Assembly: GCA_015662775.1 (NCBI GenBank) | Contig: DQTL01000194.1 | Span: forward strand, 1 to 41,821 | Source: Lutibacter sp. | GTDB lineage: Bacteria > Bacteroidota > Bacteroidia > Flavobacteriales > Flavobacteriaceae | Direction of reading: 5' to 3' | Length of the DNA stretch: 41,821 nucleotides | In this document: one piece after another, positions 9,717-17,391 of the stretch | Layout: the number at the start of each line of letters is the position of its first letter | How positions within the stretch are numbered: position 1 is the stretch's first letter | Position numbers and translations under genes: made by a program | The notes under the pieces: model-generated | What the model was told of the DNA's origin: nothing | Seen by the model: only the letters and a program-made list of their open reading frames with translations | Databases searched by the model: none

Positions 9717-11285
9717 ATGAAACAGTTCTTATTATTTATTTCTATTATTGGATTAATTTCCCTAGCTTCATGTCGAAAAGATTTTAGCACACAACCTAGT
9801 ACAGGACAATTAGAATTCTCAAAAGACACGGTTTTTTTAGATACTATTTTTTCAGAAATTGGATCGAGTACCTATACATTGAAGGTTTATAATCGTAGTA
9901 ATGAAGCCATCACAATACCTACTATTAGTTTAAAAGATGGTGAGAATTCACGTTACAGATTAAATGTTGATGGAATTGCAGGAAATTCTTTTAATGATAT
10001 TGATATACTAGCTAAGGATAGTATTTTTGTTTTTGTTGAGGTAACGGTCTCCGATCTTTCTACAACTGAATTGTTATATGTTGATGAATTACTTTTTGAC
10101 ACAGGAGATAAACAACAAGATGTAAAATTGGTAACACTTGTTAGAGATGCGGTTTTTTTATTTCCAAATAAAATAGATGGAGTTGTGGAAACACTTCTTA
10201 TGGGTATTAATGACGAAGAGGAAGAAATACGAATAGAAGGTCGTTTTCTTAATGAAAATCACCCTATTAATGGTAATGAATATATTTTTACCAATGAAAA
10301 GCCTTATGTAATATATGGCTATATGAAAGTTGGTTCAGAAGACGATCAACCCAAAACTCTAACTGTAGAAGCAGGAGCAGAAATTCATTTTCATGCTAAT
10401 TCTGGCTTGCTTGTTGGAAATGGGTCAAGTTTACATGTAATGGGAACACAAAATATTGAAGGTCAAGAAAACACAGAAGTAGTTTTTCAAGGTGACAGGC
10501 TAGAACCAGCCTTTGAAAATATTTCAGGTCAATGGGGATATATTCGTTTTTTAACAGGAAGTGTTAATAATTACATCAATTATGCTACTATAAAAAATGG
10601 GTTAATTGGCCTTGTATCAGGAGGGATTCAATTTGTAGAAGTACCTACTTTAGAAATAACTAACTCGCAAATTTATAATAATTCACTTTTTGGAATATTA
10701 GGACTACACACTAATATAAAAGGAAGGAATCTAGCCCTAAATAATTCAGGAAATTCAGCTTTTGCTGCGATGGTAGGTGGAGTTTATAATTTTACACATT
10801 GTACTTTTGCTAATTCTATTAATCAACGAAGCACACCTAATGTATGGCTATTAGACTCAAATATTGTATTGAAAGGAGAAGATGACGAATTAGAAACTCG
10901 AAATTTTTATAGTGTTAACTTTACCAATTGTATTATAGACGGTTATAGTAATATGGAATTAGGTTTTGACCAACAAGGAACAGACACCGAATTCAACATG
11001 CACTTTGCTAATAATTTAATTCAGTTTAACGATACTCAAAACACTTTCGAAGGAGAAGCCTTGTATAATTTTGATGACACCAATCTATACACTAACAATA
11101 TTTTTAATGGCTTTTTAGATTATAAAAATCTTTCTTTAAATGAATTGAATATTGGTGAAAACTCTGATGCGATAGGGAAAGCTTCTTTTAATGGAACTTT
11201 ACAAGCTCCTATAGACATTCTTGGAAAAACACGTGCTAATCCAGCTGATGTTGGGTCTTATGAACATGTGATTTTTGAGGAGTAG
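9717..11285 (+). CDS. lipoprotein with predicted right-handed beta-helix
   Basis: A protein of 522 aa with a lipoprotein signal peptide (lipobox LASC, Cys19), so it is expected to be membrane-anchored. Residues about 30-150 look like a beta-sandwich (DTVFLDTIFSEIG and so on). From about residue 200 onward there are short repeats rich in N, G and I (AGAEIHFHANSG, LEITNSQIYNNS) typical of parallel beta-helix folds. Such proteins often bind or cleave polysaccharide, but no catalytic motif is visible and no carbohydrate genes are adjacent. The function is unknown. It is divergent from the S9 peptidase. Confidence 0.75.
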   Translation: MKQFLLFISIIGLISLASCRKDFSTQPSTGQLEFSKDTVFLDTIFSEIGSSTYTLKVYNRSNEAITIPTISLKDGENSRYRLNVDGIAGNSFNDIDILAKDSIFVFVEVTVSDLSTTELLYVDELLFDTGDKQQDVKLVTLVRDAVFLFPNKIDGVVETLLMGINDEEEEIRIEGRFLNENHPINGNEYIFTNEKPYVIYGYMKVGSEDDQPKTLTVEAGAEIHFHANSGLLVGNGSSLHVMGTQNIEGQENTEVVFQGDRLEPAFENISGQWGYIRFLTGSVNNYINYATIKNGLIGLVSGGIQFVEVPTLEITNSQIYNNSLFGILGLHTNIKGRNLALNNSGNSAFAAMVGGVYNFTHCTFANSINQRSTPNVWLLDSNIVLKGEDDELETRNFYSVNFTNCIIDGYSNMELGFDQQGTDTEFNMHFANNLIQFNDTQNTFEGEALYNFDDTNLYTNNIFNGFLDYKNLSLNELNIGENSDAIGKASFNGTLQAPIDILGKTRANPADVGSYEHVIFEE

Positions 11286-11289
11286 AGAG

Positions 11290-11329
11290 AGCCTCTCCCC
11301 AGTCCTCTCCTAAGGAGAGGGAGTTTGAT
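11290..11329. repeat. short GC-rich palindromic repeat, copy R1
   Basis: The core CCTCTCCTAAGGAGAGG is palindromic and is followed by GAGTTTGAT. It is related to three other copies at 11485, 13014 and 13101 (the last inverted). It starts 5 bp after the lipoprotein stop codon and resembles the REP-like repeats common in Bacteroidota intergenic DNA. Confidence 0.7.
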
Positions 11330-11432
11330 ATGTGATAAATTACAAATAATTTTTCCATAATAGAGCTGTCTTCTAAAATTTTTAGCGAATTCTAAATTCT
11401 GAATTCGTAATTGATTAACTATTATTTGCCTC

Positions 11433-11483
11433 ATGCAAAAAATCATTATTATTACAGGTGCTAGTTACGGTATTGAAAGCTAG
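11433..11483 (+). pseudogene. duplicated, truncated 5' end of the SDR gene
   Basis: This frame reads MQKIIIITGASYGIES and then stops. It matches the first 14 codons of the intact SDR gene 146 bp downstream (MQKNIIITGASRGIG). The similarity extends upstream into the promoter region, including an AATTCTGAATTC block. It is a tandem duplication fossil and not a functional gene. Confidence 0.75.
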
Positions 11484-11484
11484 T

Positions 11485-11507
11485 ACCCAAAGGGAAGGGA
11501 GTTTGAT
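11485..11507. repeat. half copy of the palindromic repeat, R2
   Basis: CCCAAAGGGAAGGGAGTTTG corresponds to the right half of the repeat family. It joins directly to the truncated SDR fragment, marking the likely recombination point. Confidence 0.6.
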
Positions 11508-11566
11508 TTGTCATTTTTATTGACAATGATTCCTAATTCTGAATTCTTAATTCATAATTGATTTCC

Positions 11567-11574
11567 TATCTTTG
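11567..11574 (+). promoter_or_regulatory. -7 box of the SDR gene, near-leaderless
   Basis: TATCTTTG fits TAnnTTTG and lies only 4 nt before the ATG at 11579, implying a leaderless or nearly leaderless mRNA. It also argues against the longer ORF starting at 11558. Confidence 0.5.
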
Positions 11575-11578
11575 CTCC

Positions 11579-12253
11579 ATGCAAAAAAACATCATAATTA
11601 CGGGTGCAAGTCGAGGTATTGGATTTGAATTAGTTAAAATTCTTTCAAAAGATCATCAAGTTTTAGCTATTTCTAGAAATACAAAACCACTAGAATCAAT
11701 ACAAAATTGTCATGTATTATCTGCTGACATTTCCAAATCAGAAGGTTTAGAGAAAGTAGTTACTTTCGTTAAAAATGAATGGAAACAAGTTGATATTATC
11801 ATTCATAATGCAGGAAAACTAATCAATAAACCCTTTTCTGAAACGACCACACAAGATTTTTTAGCTGTGTATCAAGTCAACGTATTTGCAGTTGCTGAAC
11901 TGACTAGGCTACTACTTTCCTACTTAAAAAAAGGAAGTCATGTTGTGAATATCAGTAGTGTTGGTGGTGTTCAAGGTAGTTCTAAATTTGCTGGACTGGC
12001 AGCTTATAGCTCTTCAAAAGGAGCCGTTATCACACTAACCGAATTACTGGCAGAAGAGTATAAAGAAAAAGGAATATCGTTTAATGCTTTAGCTCTTGGT
12101 GCAGTTCAAACTCAGATGTTAGCAGAAGCCTTTCCTGGATACCAAGCTAACATGAATCCTGAGACTATGGCAAATTATATTGCTGATTTTTCATTAAACG
12201 GACATACTTATTTTAATGGTAAAGTATTATCGGTAGCTAATTCTACTCCTTAA
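11579..12253 (+). CDS. short-chain dehydrogenase/reductase
   Basis: A classical SDR of 224 aa, started at the ATG at 11579 so that the Rossmann motif TGASRGIG sits at the usual N-terminal place. Other family features are the NNAG-type motif IIHNAGK, the catalytic Ser in NISSVGG, and Y143/K147 in YSSSK. It is a cytoplasmic NAD(P)H-dependent oxidoreductase; the substrate is unknown. It precedes the SprT-like and manC genes on the same strand. A broken copy of its 5' end lies just upstream. Confidence 0.88.
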   Translation: MQKNIIITGASRGIGFELVKILSKDHQVLAISRNTKPLESIQNCHVLSADISKSEGLEKVVTFVKNEWKQVDIIIHNAGKLINKPFSETTTQDFLAVYQVNVFAVAELTRLLLSYLKKGSHVVNISSVGGVQGSSKFAGLAAYSSSKGAVITLTELLAEEYKEKGISFNALALGAVQTQMLAEAFPGYQANMNPETMANYIADFSLNGHTYFNGKVLSVANSTP

Positions 12254-12305
12254 TTAGTTGAAGGAGAAAAAAAGTGAAAAAACAGAACTTATAGTTTAGT
12301 TCAAA

Positions 12306-12331
12306 AGATGCTGAGACGAGTTTAACATGAC
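12306..12331. repeat. degenerate dispersed repeat with palindromic arms
   Basis: GATGCTGAGACGAG followed by TTTAACATGAC looks like a decayed form of a repeat (ATGCTGAA...TTCAGCAT) frequent between genes in this group. Family membership rests on recollection of similar repeats, not on a search. Confidence 0.35.
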
Positions 12332-12420
12332 ATACATAGTAAGAACACTAGACAAAAGACAAGAAGCAAAAATATATCTATGGAAATCCGAGAGAGATTA
12401 TTGTAAAAAATAGTTCAAGA

Positions 12421-13050
12421 ATGAATAAAGATAAATATAGAAAAATACTAAAGGATTATATTCCAAAAGCATCAATCGAAGGGGTTGTTGCTCTTTTTGA
12501 AAAACACCCCGTACATTTTGAAATCACCAAAGAACGAGTTACCAAACTAGGTGATTTTAAAGTAGCACAAAACAAGCAACCCAAAATTACTGTTAACTAC
12601 AACCTTAATCCCTATAGTTTTTTAATCACTTTGGTACATGAATTAGCTCATTTGACTACGCACAATAAATATAAAAGAGTAAAACCGCACGGTGTAGAAT
12701 GGAAAAATGAATTTAGAATGTTAATGCTACCCTTTTTAAATAACTTTGTATTTCCGAATGATGTACTTTCTTATTTAGCTCAATACCTAAAAAACCCAAA
12801 AGCGGCAACAGGATCAGATGCACAGTTAGCATTAGCCTTAAAAAAATATGATGCACCAAATGACAACACCTATTTATTTCAATTAGAAAAAGGAGATCAG
12901 TTTCAACTAAAAAATAAAAGTTTTATCTTGGGCAACAAAAGACGAACACGCTATGAATGTGTTGAGGTAGGAACAAATAGAAAATATGTAATTCATATGA
13001 ATGCGGAAGTGATAGCCCCACCCCAGCCTCCCCAAAGGGGAAGGAGTTAG
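12421..13050 (+). CDS. SprT-like zinc metalloprotease-fold protein
   Basis: A protein of 209 aa with the HExxH zinc motif HELAH at residues 73-77, within an SprT-like domain covering roughly residues 10-110. Eukaryotic relatives (Spartan) cut DNA-protein crosslinks; the bacterial role is poorly known. The last dozen residues (APPQPPQRGRS) are not protein-like and are encoded by the palindromic repeat R3, so the native C-terminus was probably replaced or extended by repeat insertion. The stop codon lies 20 bp before manC, in a likely co-transcribed unit. Confidence 0.85.
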   Translation: MNKDKYRKILKDYIPKASIEGVVALFEKHPVHFEITKERVTKLGDFKVAQNKQPKITVNYNLNPYSFLITLVHELAHLTTHNKYKRVKPHGVEWKNEFRMLMLPFLNNFVFPNDVLSYLAQYLKNPKAATGSDAQLALALKKYDAPNDNTYLFQLEKGDQFQLKNKSFILGNKRRTRYECVEVGTNRKYVIHMNAEVIAPPQPPQRGRS

Positions 13051-13052
13051 AT
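13014..13052. repeat. palindromic repeat R3 inside the sprT-like 3' end
   Basis: AGCCTCCCCAAAGGGGAAGG is the palindromic core. R3 encodes the last residues and stop codon of the SprT-like protein. It is in inverted orientation to R4 at 13101-13134. Confidence 0.75.
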
Positions 13053-13070
13053 ACTACTTAAAATAAAATT

Positions 13071-14180
13071 ATGACAAATAAAACAACAAAAGACAACACA
13101 AGCTCTTCCCCTTTGGGGAAGTTGGAAGGGGCTTATTACGCAGTTATCATGGCAGGTGGCGTAGGTTCTCGATTTTGGCCCGTCAGTACACCTGATAATC
13201 CGAAACAATTTCATGATATGTTGGGAACAGGAAAAACCTTAATTCAACAAACTTTTAGTCGTTTAGCTAGGCTGATTCCTAGTGAAAATATTCTTATTTC
13301 TACTAACGAACGCTATAAAGACTTAGTAAAAAAACAACTTCCTGATATTGCTGATTTACAACTGGTTTTAGAACCTGCTATGCGAAATACAGCTCCGGCA
13401 GTTTTGTTTTCGGCTTTAAAAATATTTGCTCAAAATCCCGATGCTCAAATACTAATTGCTCCAAGTGACCATTGGATTGACAAAGAAAATGTATTTATCG
13501 ACGATTTAAAAACAGCTTTTACCGCTTGTAGCCAACATAATATTTTAATGACTTTGGGTATTCAACCTTCCTACCCAAATACAGGTTATGGTTATATACA
13601 ATTTAATAATTCAAATAAAAAAATAAAACAAGTAAAACAATTCACCGAAAAACCTAACTTAGAAAACGCCAAAAAATTCATTACTAGTGGTGATTACCTT
13701 TGGAATGCAGGGATTTTTGTTTGGTCTGCAAAAAGTATTGTCAAAGCTTTTCAAACACATTTACCTGAATTATTCACTTTATTTAATGAAGGTCAGAAAG
13801 TTTGGAATACAGCTTTTGAAGATGACTTTATCAGAGATACCTACCCAAAAGCTAAAAGTATATCTATTGACTACGGTATTTTAGAAAAAGCAAATAATGT
13901 AAAAGTACTACCTGTTGACATCGGGTGGAATGATTTAGGAACTTGGGGAGCTCTATACAATAAGCTAGAAAAAAAGGAAGATGAAAATGCGGTTGTCAAT
14001 GCCAAAGCTTATTTTCAAGATGCCTCTGGAAATATGATAAGAACTGAAAAAGGCAAAAAAGTAATCATTAAAGGTTTAAAAGATTATATTGTTGTAGAGA
14101 ATGATGGTGTTTTGGTTATTTTACCAAAAAATGATGAGCAAGCTATTAAGGAGTTAGCAAAGCTAGTTAGTAATAAGTAG
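13071..14180 (+). CDS. manC: mannose-1-phosphate guanylyltransferase
   Basis: Makes GDP-mannose from mannose-1-phosphate and GTP for glycans and lipopolysaccharide. It is 369 aa long, the single-domain form without the isomerase domain. The nucleotide-binding signature is VIMAGGVGSRFWPVS near residues 25-40; APSDHW and FTEKP follow. The N-terminus carries an unusual stretch, TSSSPLGKLEGAYY, encoded by repeat R4. The normal protein probably begins with only a few residues before YYAVIMAGG. No alternative start lies between the repeat and the signature, so the extension is probably translated. Confidence 0.92.
   Translation: MTNKTTKDNTSSSPLGKLEGAYYAVIMAGGVGSRFWPVSTPDNPKQFHDMLGTGKTLIQQTFSRLARLIPSENILISTNERYKDLVKKQLPDIADLQLVLEPAMRNTAPAVLFSALKIFAQNPDAQILIAPSDHWIDKENVFIDDLKTAFTACSQHNILMTLGIQPSYPNTGYGYIQFNNSNKKIKQVKQFTEKPNLENAKKFITSGDYLWNAGIFVWSAKSIVKAFQTHLPELFTLFNEGQKVWNTAFEDDFIRDTYPKAKSISIDYGILEKANNVKVLPVDIGWNDLGTWGALYNKLEKKEDENAVVNAKAYFQDASGNMIRTEKGKKVIIKGLKDYIVVENDGVLVILPKNDEQAIKELAKLVSNK
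13101..13134. repeat. palindromic repeat R4 inside the manC 5' end (inverted to R3)
   Basis: AGCTCTTCCCCTTTGGGGAA and the following GGAAGGGGCTT are the reverse complement of the R3 type. It is read in frame as part of the ManC N-terminus. R3 and R4 could pair into a hairpin whose loop holds the manC start codon. Confidence 0.75.
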
Positions 14181-14204
14181 TTTTTGGTCTTTAAAATAAA
14201 TAAC

Positions 14205-14633
14205 ATGAAAAATATTCTTAGAAATATCTTTGCTATTCTAATAGGAGTTTTGATTGGAGGAATTATAAATATGGGTATTATTATGATTAGTCCATCAATA
14301 ATCCCTTCACCAGATGGTGCAGATGTCACAACTATGGAAGGTTTAAAAGCATCTATACATCTGTTCCAACCTAAACACTTTATTTTTCCTTTTTTGGCTC
14401 ATGCTATAGGAACACTAATTGGAGCTATGATTAGTGCAATTATTGCCGTAAATCACAAAATGAAATTTGCACTAGGAGTAGGTGTTTTCTTCTTAATAGG
14501 TGGTATTATGAATGTTTTTATATTACCATCACCAACTTGGTTTATTGTAGTTGATCTTCTTTTTGCCTATATCCCTATGGCTTGGTTAGGTGGTAAAATT
14601 ATTTCAAATAAAAAATATATTAAATATGGCTAA
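14205..14633 (+). CDS. small integral membrane protein
   Basis: A protein of 142 aa from the ATG at 14205, which gives a normal first membrane segment (MKNILRNIFAILIGVLIGG). It has about four hydrophobic segments. No motif was recognised that fixes a function. It lies 24 bp after manC, and its stop overlaps the next gene in ATGGCTAA, which suggests translational coupling to the DUF389 protein. Confidence 0.65.
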   Translation: MKNILRNIFAILIGVLIGGIINMGIIMISPSIIPSPDGADVTTMEGLKASIHLFQPKHFIFPFLAHAIGTLIGAMISAIIAVNHKMKFALGVGVFFLIGGIMNVFILPSPTWFIVVDLLFAYIPMAWLGGKIISNKKYIKYG

Positions 14634-16029
14634 AAAGACTTTAAATACTACTAAAAATACCGAACAAGAAAACGATCTTAAACTAAATATCAAAGAGTAT
14701 TTAATACACTTATTTGATATTAAAGCGGGAACCAACAAAGCAGGAACTATTCAAGATATTAAAGATGGTATTTCTATCAAAGGACATACGGCTTGGGTTT
14801 TAATTTTTTCAATCCTTATTGCTTCTATTGGGTTAAATGTGAGTTCGACTGCAGTTGTAATCGGTGCCATGCTTATCGCTCCTTTAATGGGTCCTTTATT
14901 AGGAGTAGGTTTATCCATTGCAACTAATGATGTTCACACATTAAAAAATTCTTTAGTCAATTTGGGTGCGATGACAGCAATTAGCTTACTCACCTCTTTT
15001 CTTTTCTTTAGTATTCCGCTTTTTCAAGAAGAAACACCTGAATTACTAGCACGTACCAAACCCGATTTACGTGATGTTTTAATTGCAATAGCTGGTGGAT
15101 TTGCTTTAATAGTTTCCTTAAGTCGACGTAAAGAAATGACCAATACACTTGCTGGTGTGGCAATTGCAACTGCATTGATGCCGCCACTTTGCACAGCAGG
15201 TTACGGTCTTGCAATTGGCAATTGGAATTTCTTCGCTGGTGCCATGTTTTTGTTTATTATCAATTCGACTTTTATCGCTATGGCAACCTTTGTTATTCTT
15301 AAATTTTTAAGGTTTAGAAAAGTCCAAAAAGTAAAAACGGCGAAGCAAAAGTTGATTATAAGATTAGCTTCTTTTATAGCATTATTGATTTTAGTAGGAA
15401 GTATTTTCACCTCTTATAAATTGGTTCAGAAACAAAAGTTTACTAAAAGTGCACAAACTTTTGTCGATCATATCAAGGAAAAAGGCTTTAGTATTATTGA
15501 TAAAGATAGTGATGATTTTGATTTTAACCGAAAAATCATTACAGTTACAATTTTTGGAAAAAGAGTCTCTATTTCAGAAAGAAAAGAATGGGAAGCACAA
15601 CTAGTAGATTTAGGTCTTCTAGATACTAAACTAATTATCGAACAAGCAGATGGTGATACTGAAATCGAAAAAAAGATGGATAAATTGCAATCCACTTATG
15701 CCGATCAAATTAAATTCATAAGCCAACGTGATGAGAATATCAAGAATAAAGAAATTACCATACAACAATTAAAAGAAGACATTCAACTTTTGTATGCCAA
15801 TCGTATTCCATTTCAGAAAATAAGTAAAGAAGCACAAATAAATTACGAAGGTTTAAGATCTTTAAGTTATGCTAATAGAGTCAGTACTAACTTTAGAACT
15901 ACTGATACTATAGCCGTTTTTACAACGCAATGGTATGATAGTATTCCCAATACAGATCAACAATTTGACAAGCTAAAGATTTGGTTGAAAACTAGACTAG
16001 ATTTAGATACTTTGGAAGTGATTAAATGA
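14626..16029 (+). CDS. DUF389 family membrane protein
   Basis: A protein of 467 aa from the ATG at 14626, which overlaps the previous stop by 8 bp. Residues about 40-260 contain several hydrophobic helices with the conserved stretch SSTAVVIGAMLIAPLMGPLL characteristic of DUF389 (TIGR00341-like) proteins. The C-terminal 200 residues are hydrophilic, with a coiled-coil-like region (KNKEITIQQLKEDIQLL). The function of the family is not established. The track's longer start at 14590 lies inside the upstream gene and is less likely. Confidence 0.8.
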   Translation: MAKKTLNTTKNTEQENDLKLNIKEYLIHLFDIKAGTNKAGTIQDIKDGISIKGHTAWVLIFSILIASIGLNVSSTAVVIGAMLIAPLMGPLLGVGLSIATNDVHTLKNSLVNLGAMTAISLLTSFLFFSIPLFQEETPELLARTKPDLRDVLIAIAGGFALIVSLSRRKEMTNTLAGVAIATALMPPLCTAGYGLAIGNWNFFAGAMFLFIINSTFIAMATFVILKFLRFRKVQKVKTAKQKLIIRLASFIALLILVGSIFTSYKLVQKQKFTKSAQTFVDHIKEKGFSIIDKDSDDFDFNRKIITVTIFGKRVSISERKEWEAQLVDLGLLDTKLIIEQADGDTEIEKKMDKLQSTYADQIKFISQRDENIKNKEITIQQLKEDIQLLYANRIPFQKISKEAQINYEGLRSLSYANRVSTNFRTTDTIAVFTTQWYDSIPNTDQQFDKLKIWLKTRLDLDTLEVIK

Positions 16030-16107
16030 TAAACCGACTATACACAAAAGACCTACTTGATTTTATAAATCAAATAGCTTGTTTAGTATCTTTCTGAATA
16101 AATAGTT

Positions 16108-17340
16108 TTACAAGCCTTCCGCACTACGAATAGCACTTTGTAAAGACTCAGCGTATTTATGATTTTCTACAACTTTTTCTAAAGCTGCTACAGGGAACAC
16201 ATTAGATTCTTTTAACCACAAGGCAACTGCACTTAAAGCTGCTCCTTTCTTTCTGGCAGCTTTTATAAATGGTTTGACTATATGATTTCCTTCTGCTTCA
16301 ATTTTAGCATCTACATATACTTTAGAGTTTGATGCAATACGGTCTTTTACTTTAATCCAACCATCATCTGTAACAATCAACATCGCATCAGGGTTTTCAA
16401 GACCTGTATAATTGATGGGTTCTTTTGAAAGAATTACTTCAGCTACGGAAAAACCTGTTCCAACTGTAATTGGGTATTCTCCTTTCATAGTTGCATGCAA
16501 ACCTGCTAACATACCAGCTTGTGCTAACATAACAGCTGCTGACTGCACTCCGCCACCTGCAGAACCAGCAATAATTACTCCTACTCTATCCTCAATATTA
16601 GATGTGAATTTTGTTTCTAAACCTTGTAAGTTTTCAATTAATGGTTTGGTATTTCTCTCTGGTGTTATTCCAACAGGTCGTTTGTTTGTTAGTCTTTCTT
16701 CAGCAACTACAAATTCTTTGAATTCGGCTACTTTTTTCATTCCATATGAAGTACATAAACTAGCAAGTTCAACTAATGAAAAACCTGGAGTTGAAAACGC
16801 TTCTTCTAAAACTTCGGTATATTTCTTTAAATCATTAACTCGAACAGCAAAAGCTGCACCTGCTTGATGTGCTAAATTGACAATATCATACGGATCTGCA
16901 TCATCAGCTGCCATTTTAAAATCTTTAAAATCATTGGTTGACAAACCACTCATTTGACCACCTGTCATACCAAATAACAAATTGTTATACACCACAAGTG
17001 TCATATCAATATTACGTCTTGCTGCCTCTAAAATATGTTGCAAACCAATGGTAGCACCACCATCTCCTTGCATGACAACTACTTTTTTATCTGATCTATT
17101 CAAACCTAAAGCCACACCAACACCTAAAGCAGGAGAACGTCCATGCAATCCATGTATGGTATGTGATCCAAACAACGGATCTACCAATCCTGTACAGCCA
17201 ATATCACTGACCATAGTTACATCTTTTGATCCAAATCCTAAGTTTTGAAATGCTTGGGTAATACTTCTTGTGTTTGGCCCATGTCCACAACCAGGACAGA
17301 AAGGCATTTTTGTTTTGGTTAATATATTTGTTACTTCCAT
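16108..17340 (-). CDS. 2-oxoacid:acceptor oxidoreductase, beta-gamma fusion subunit
   Basis: A protein of 410 aa from the ATG at 17340. Residues about 1-230 are the TPP-binding beta domain: CPGCGHG near the N-terminus and the GDGGATIG motif followed by NNLLFGMTGGQ. Residues about 250-400 are the gamma domain (GSAGGGVQSAAVMLAQAG), which in many bacteria is fused to the alpha subunit instead. With the alpha gene upstream it would oxidatively decarboxylate a 2-oxoacid to acyl-CoA and reduce ferredoxin. The substrate (2-oxoglutarate, pyruvate or a branched 2-oxoacid) cannot be told. The longer ORF start reads through a dispersed repeat and is rejected. Confidence 0.87.
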   Translation of the reverse strand: MEVTNILTKTKMPFCPGCGHGPNTRSITQAFQNLGFGSKDVTMVSDIGCTGLVDPLFGSHTIHGLHGRSPALGVGVALGLNRSDKKVVVMQGDGGATIGLQHILEAARRNIDMTLVVYNNLLFGMTGGQMSGLSTNDFKDFKMAADDADPYDIVNLAHQAGAAFAVRVNDLKKYTEVLEEAFSTPGFSLVELASLCTSYGMKKVAEFKEFVVAEERLTNKRPVGITPERNTKPLIENLQGLETKFTSNIEDRVGVIIAGSAGGGVQSAAVMLAQAGMLAGLHATMKGEYPITVGTGFSVAEVILSKEPINYTGLENPDAMLIVTDDGWIKVKDRIASNSKVYVDAKIEAEGNHIVKPFIKAARKKGAALSAVALWLKESNVFPVAALEKVVENHKYAESLQSAIRSAEGL

Positions 17341-17347
17341 TTTTTTT

Positions 17348-17377
17348 GTTTCACGCAAAGACGCAAAGACGCCAAGC
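17348..17377. repeat. dispersed repeat between the two oxidoreductase subunit genes
   Basis: The minus strand reads GGCGTCTTTGCGTCTTTGCG, a sequence with an internal direct repeat (GTCTTTGC) of a type seen between genes in many bacterial genomes. It fills most of the 51-bp gap between the alpha and beta-gamma genes. Confidence 0.55.
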
Positions 17378-17391
17378 ATTATTCTCTATTA

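Noticed and set aside
16057-16073. TTGATTT/AAATCAA hairpin after the DUF389 gene
   Set aside because: All A/T apart from one G-C pair, and no T-run; too weak to call a terminator.
16412-17248. Plus-strand ORFs of 151 and 88 aa opposite the oxidoreductase beta-gamma gene
   Set aside because: Antisense shadows with a low-complexity T/P/S-rich composition.
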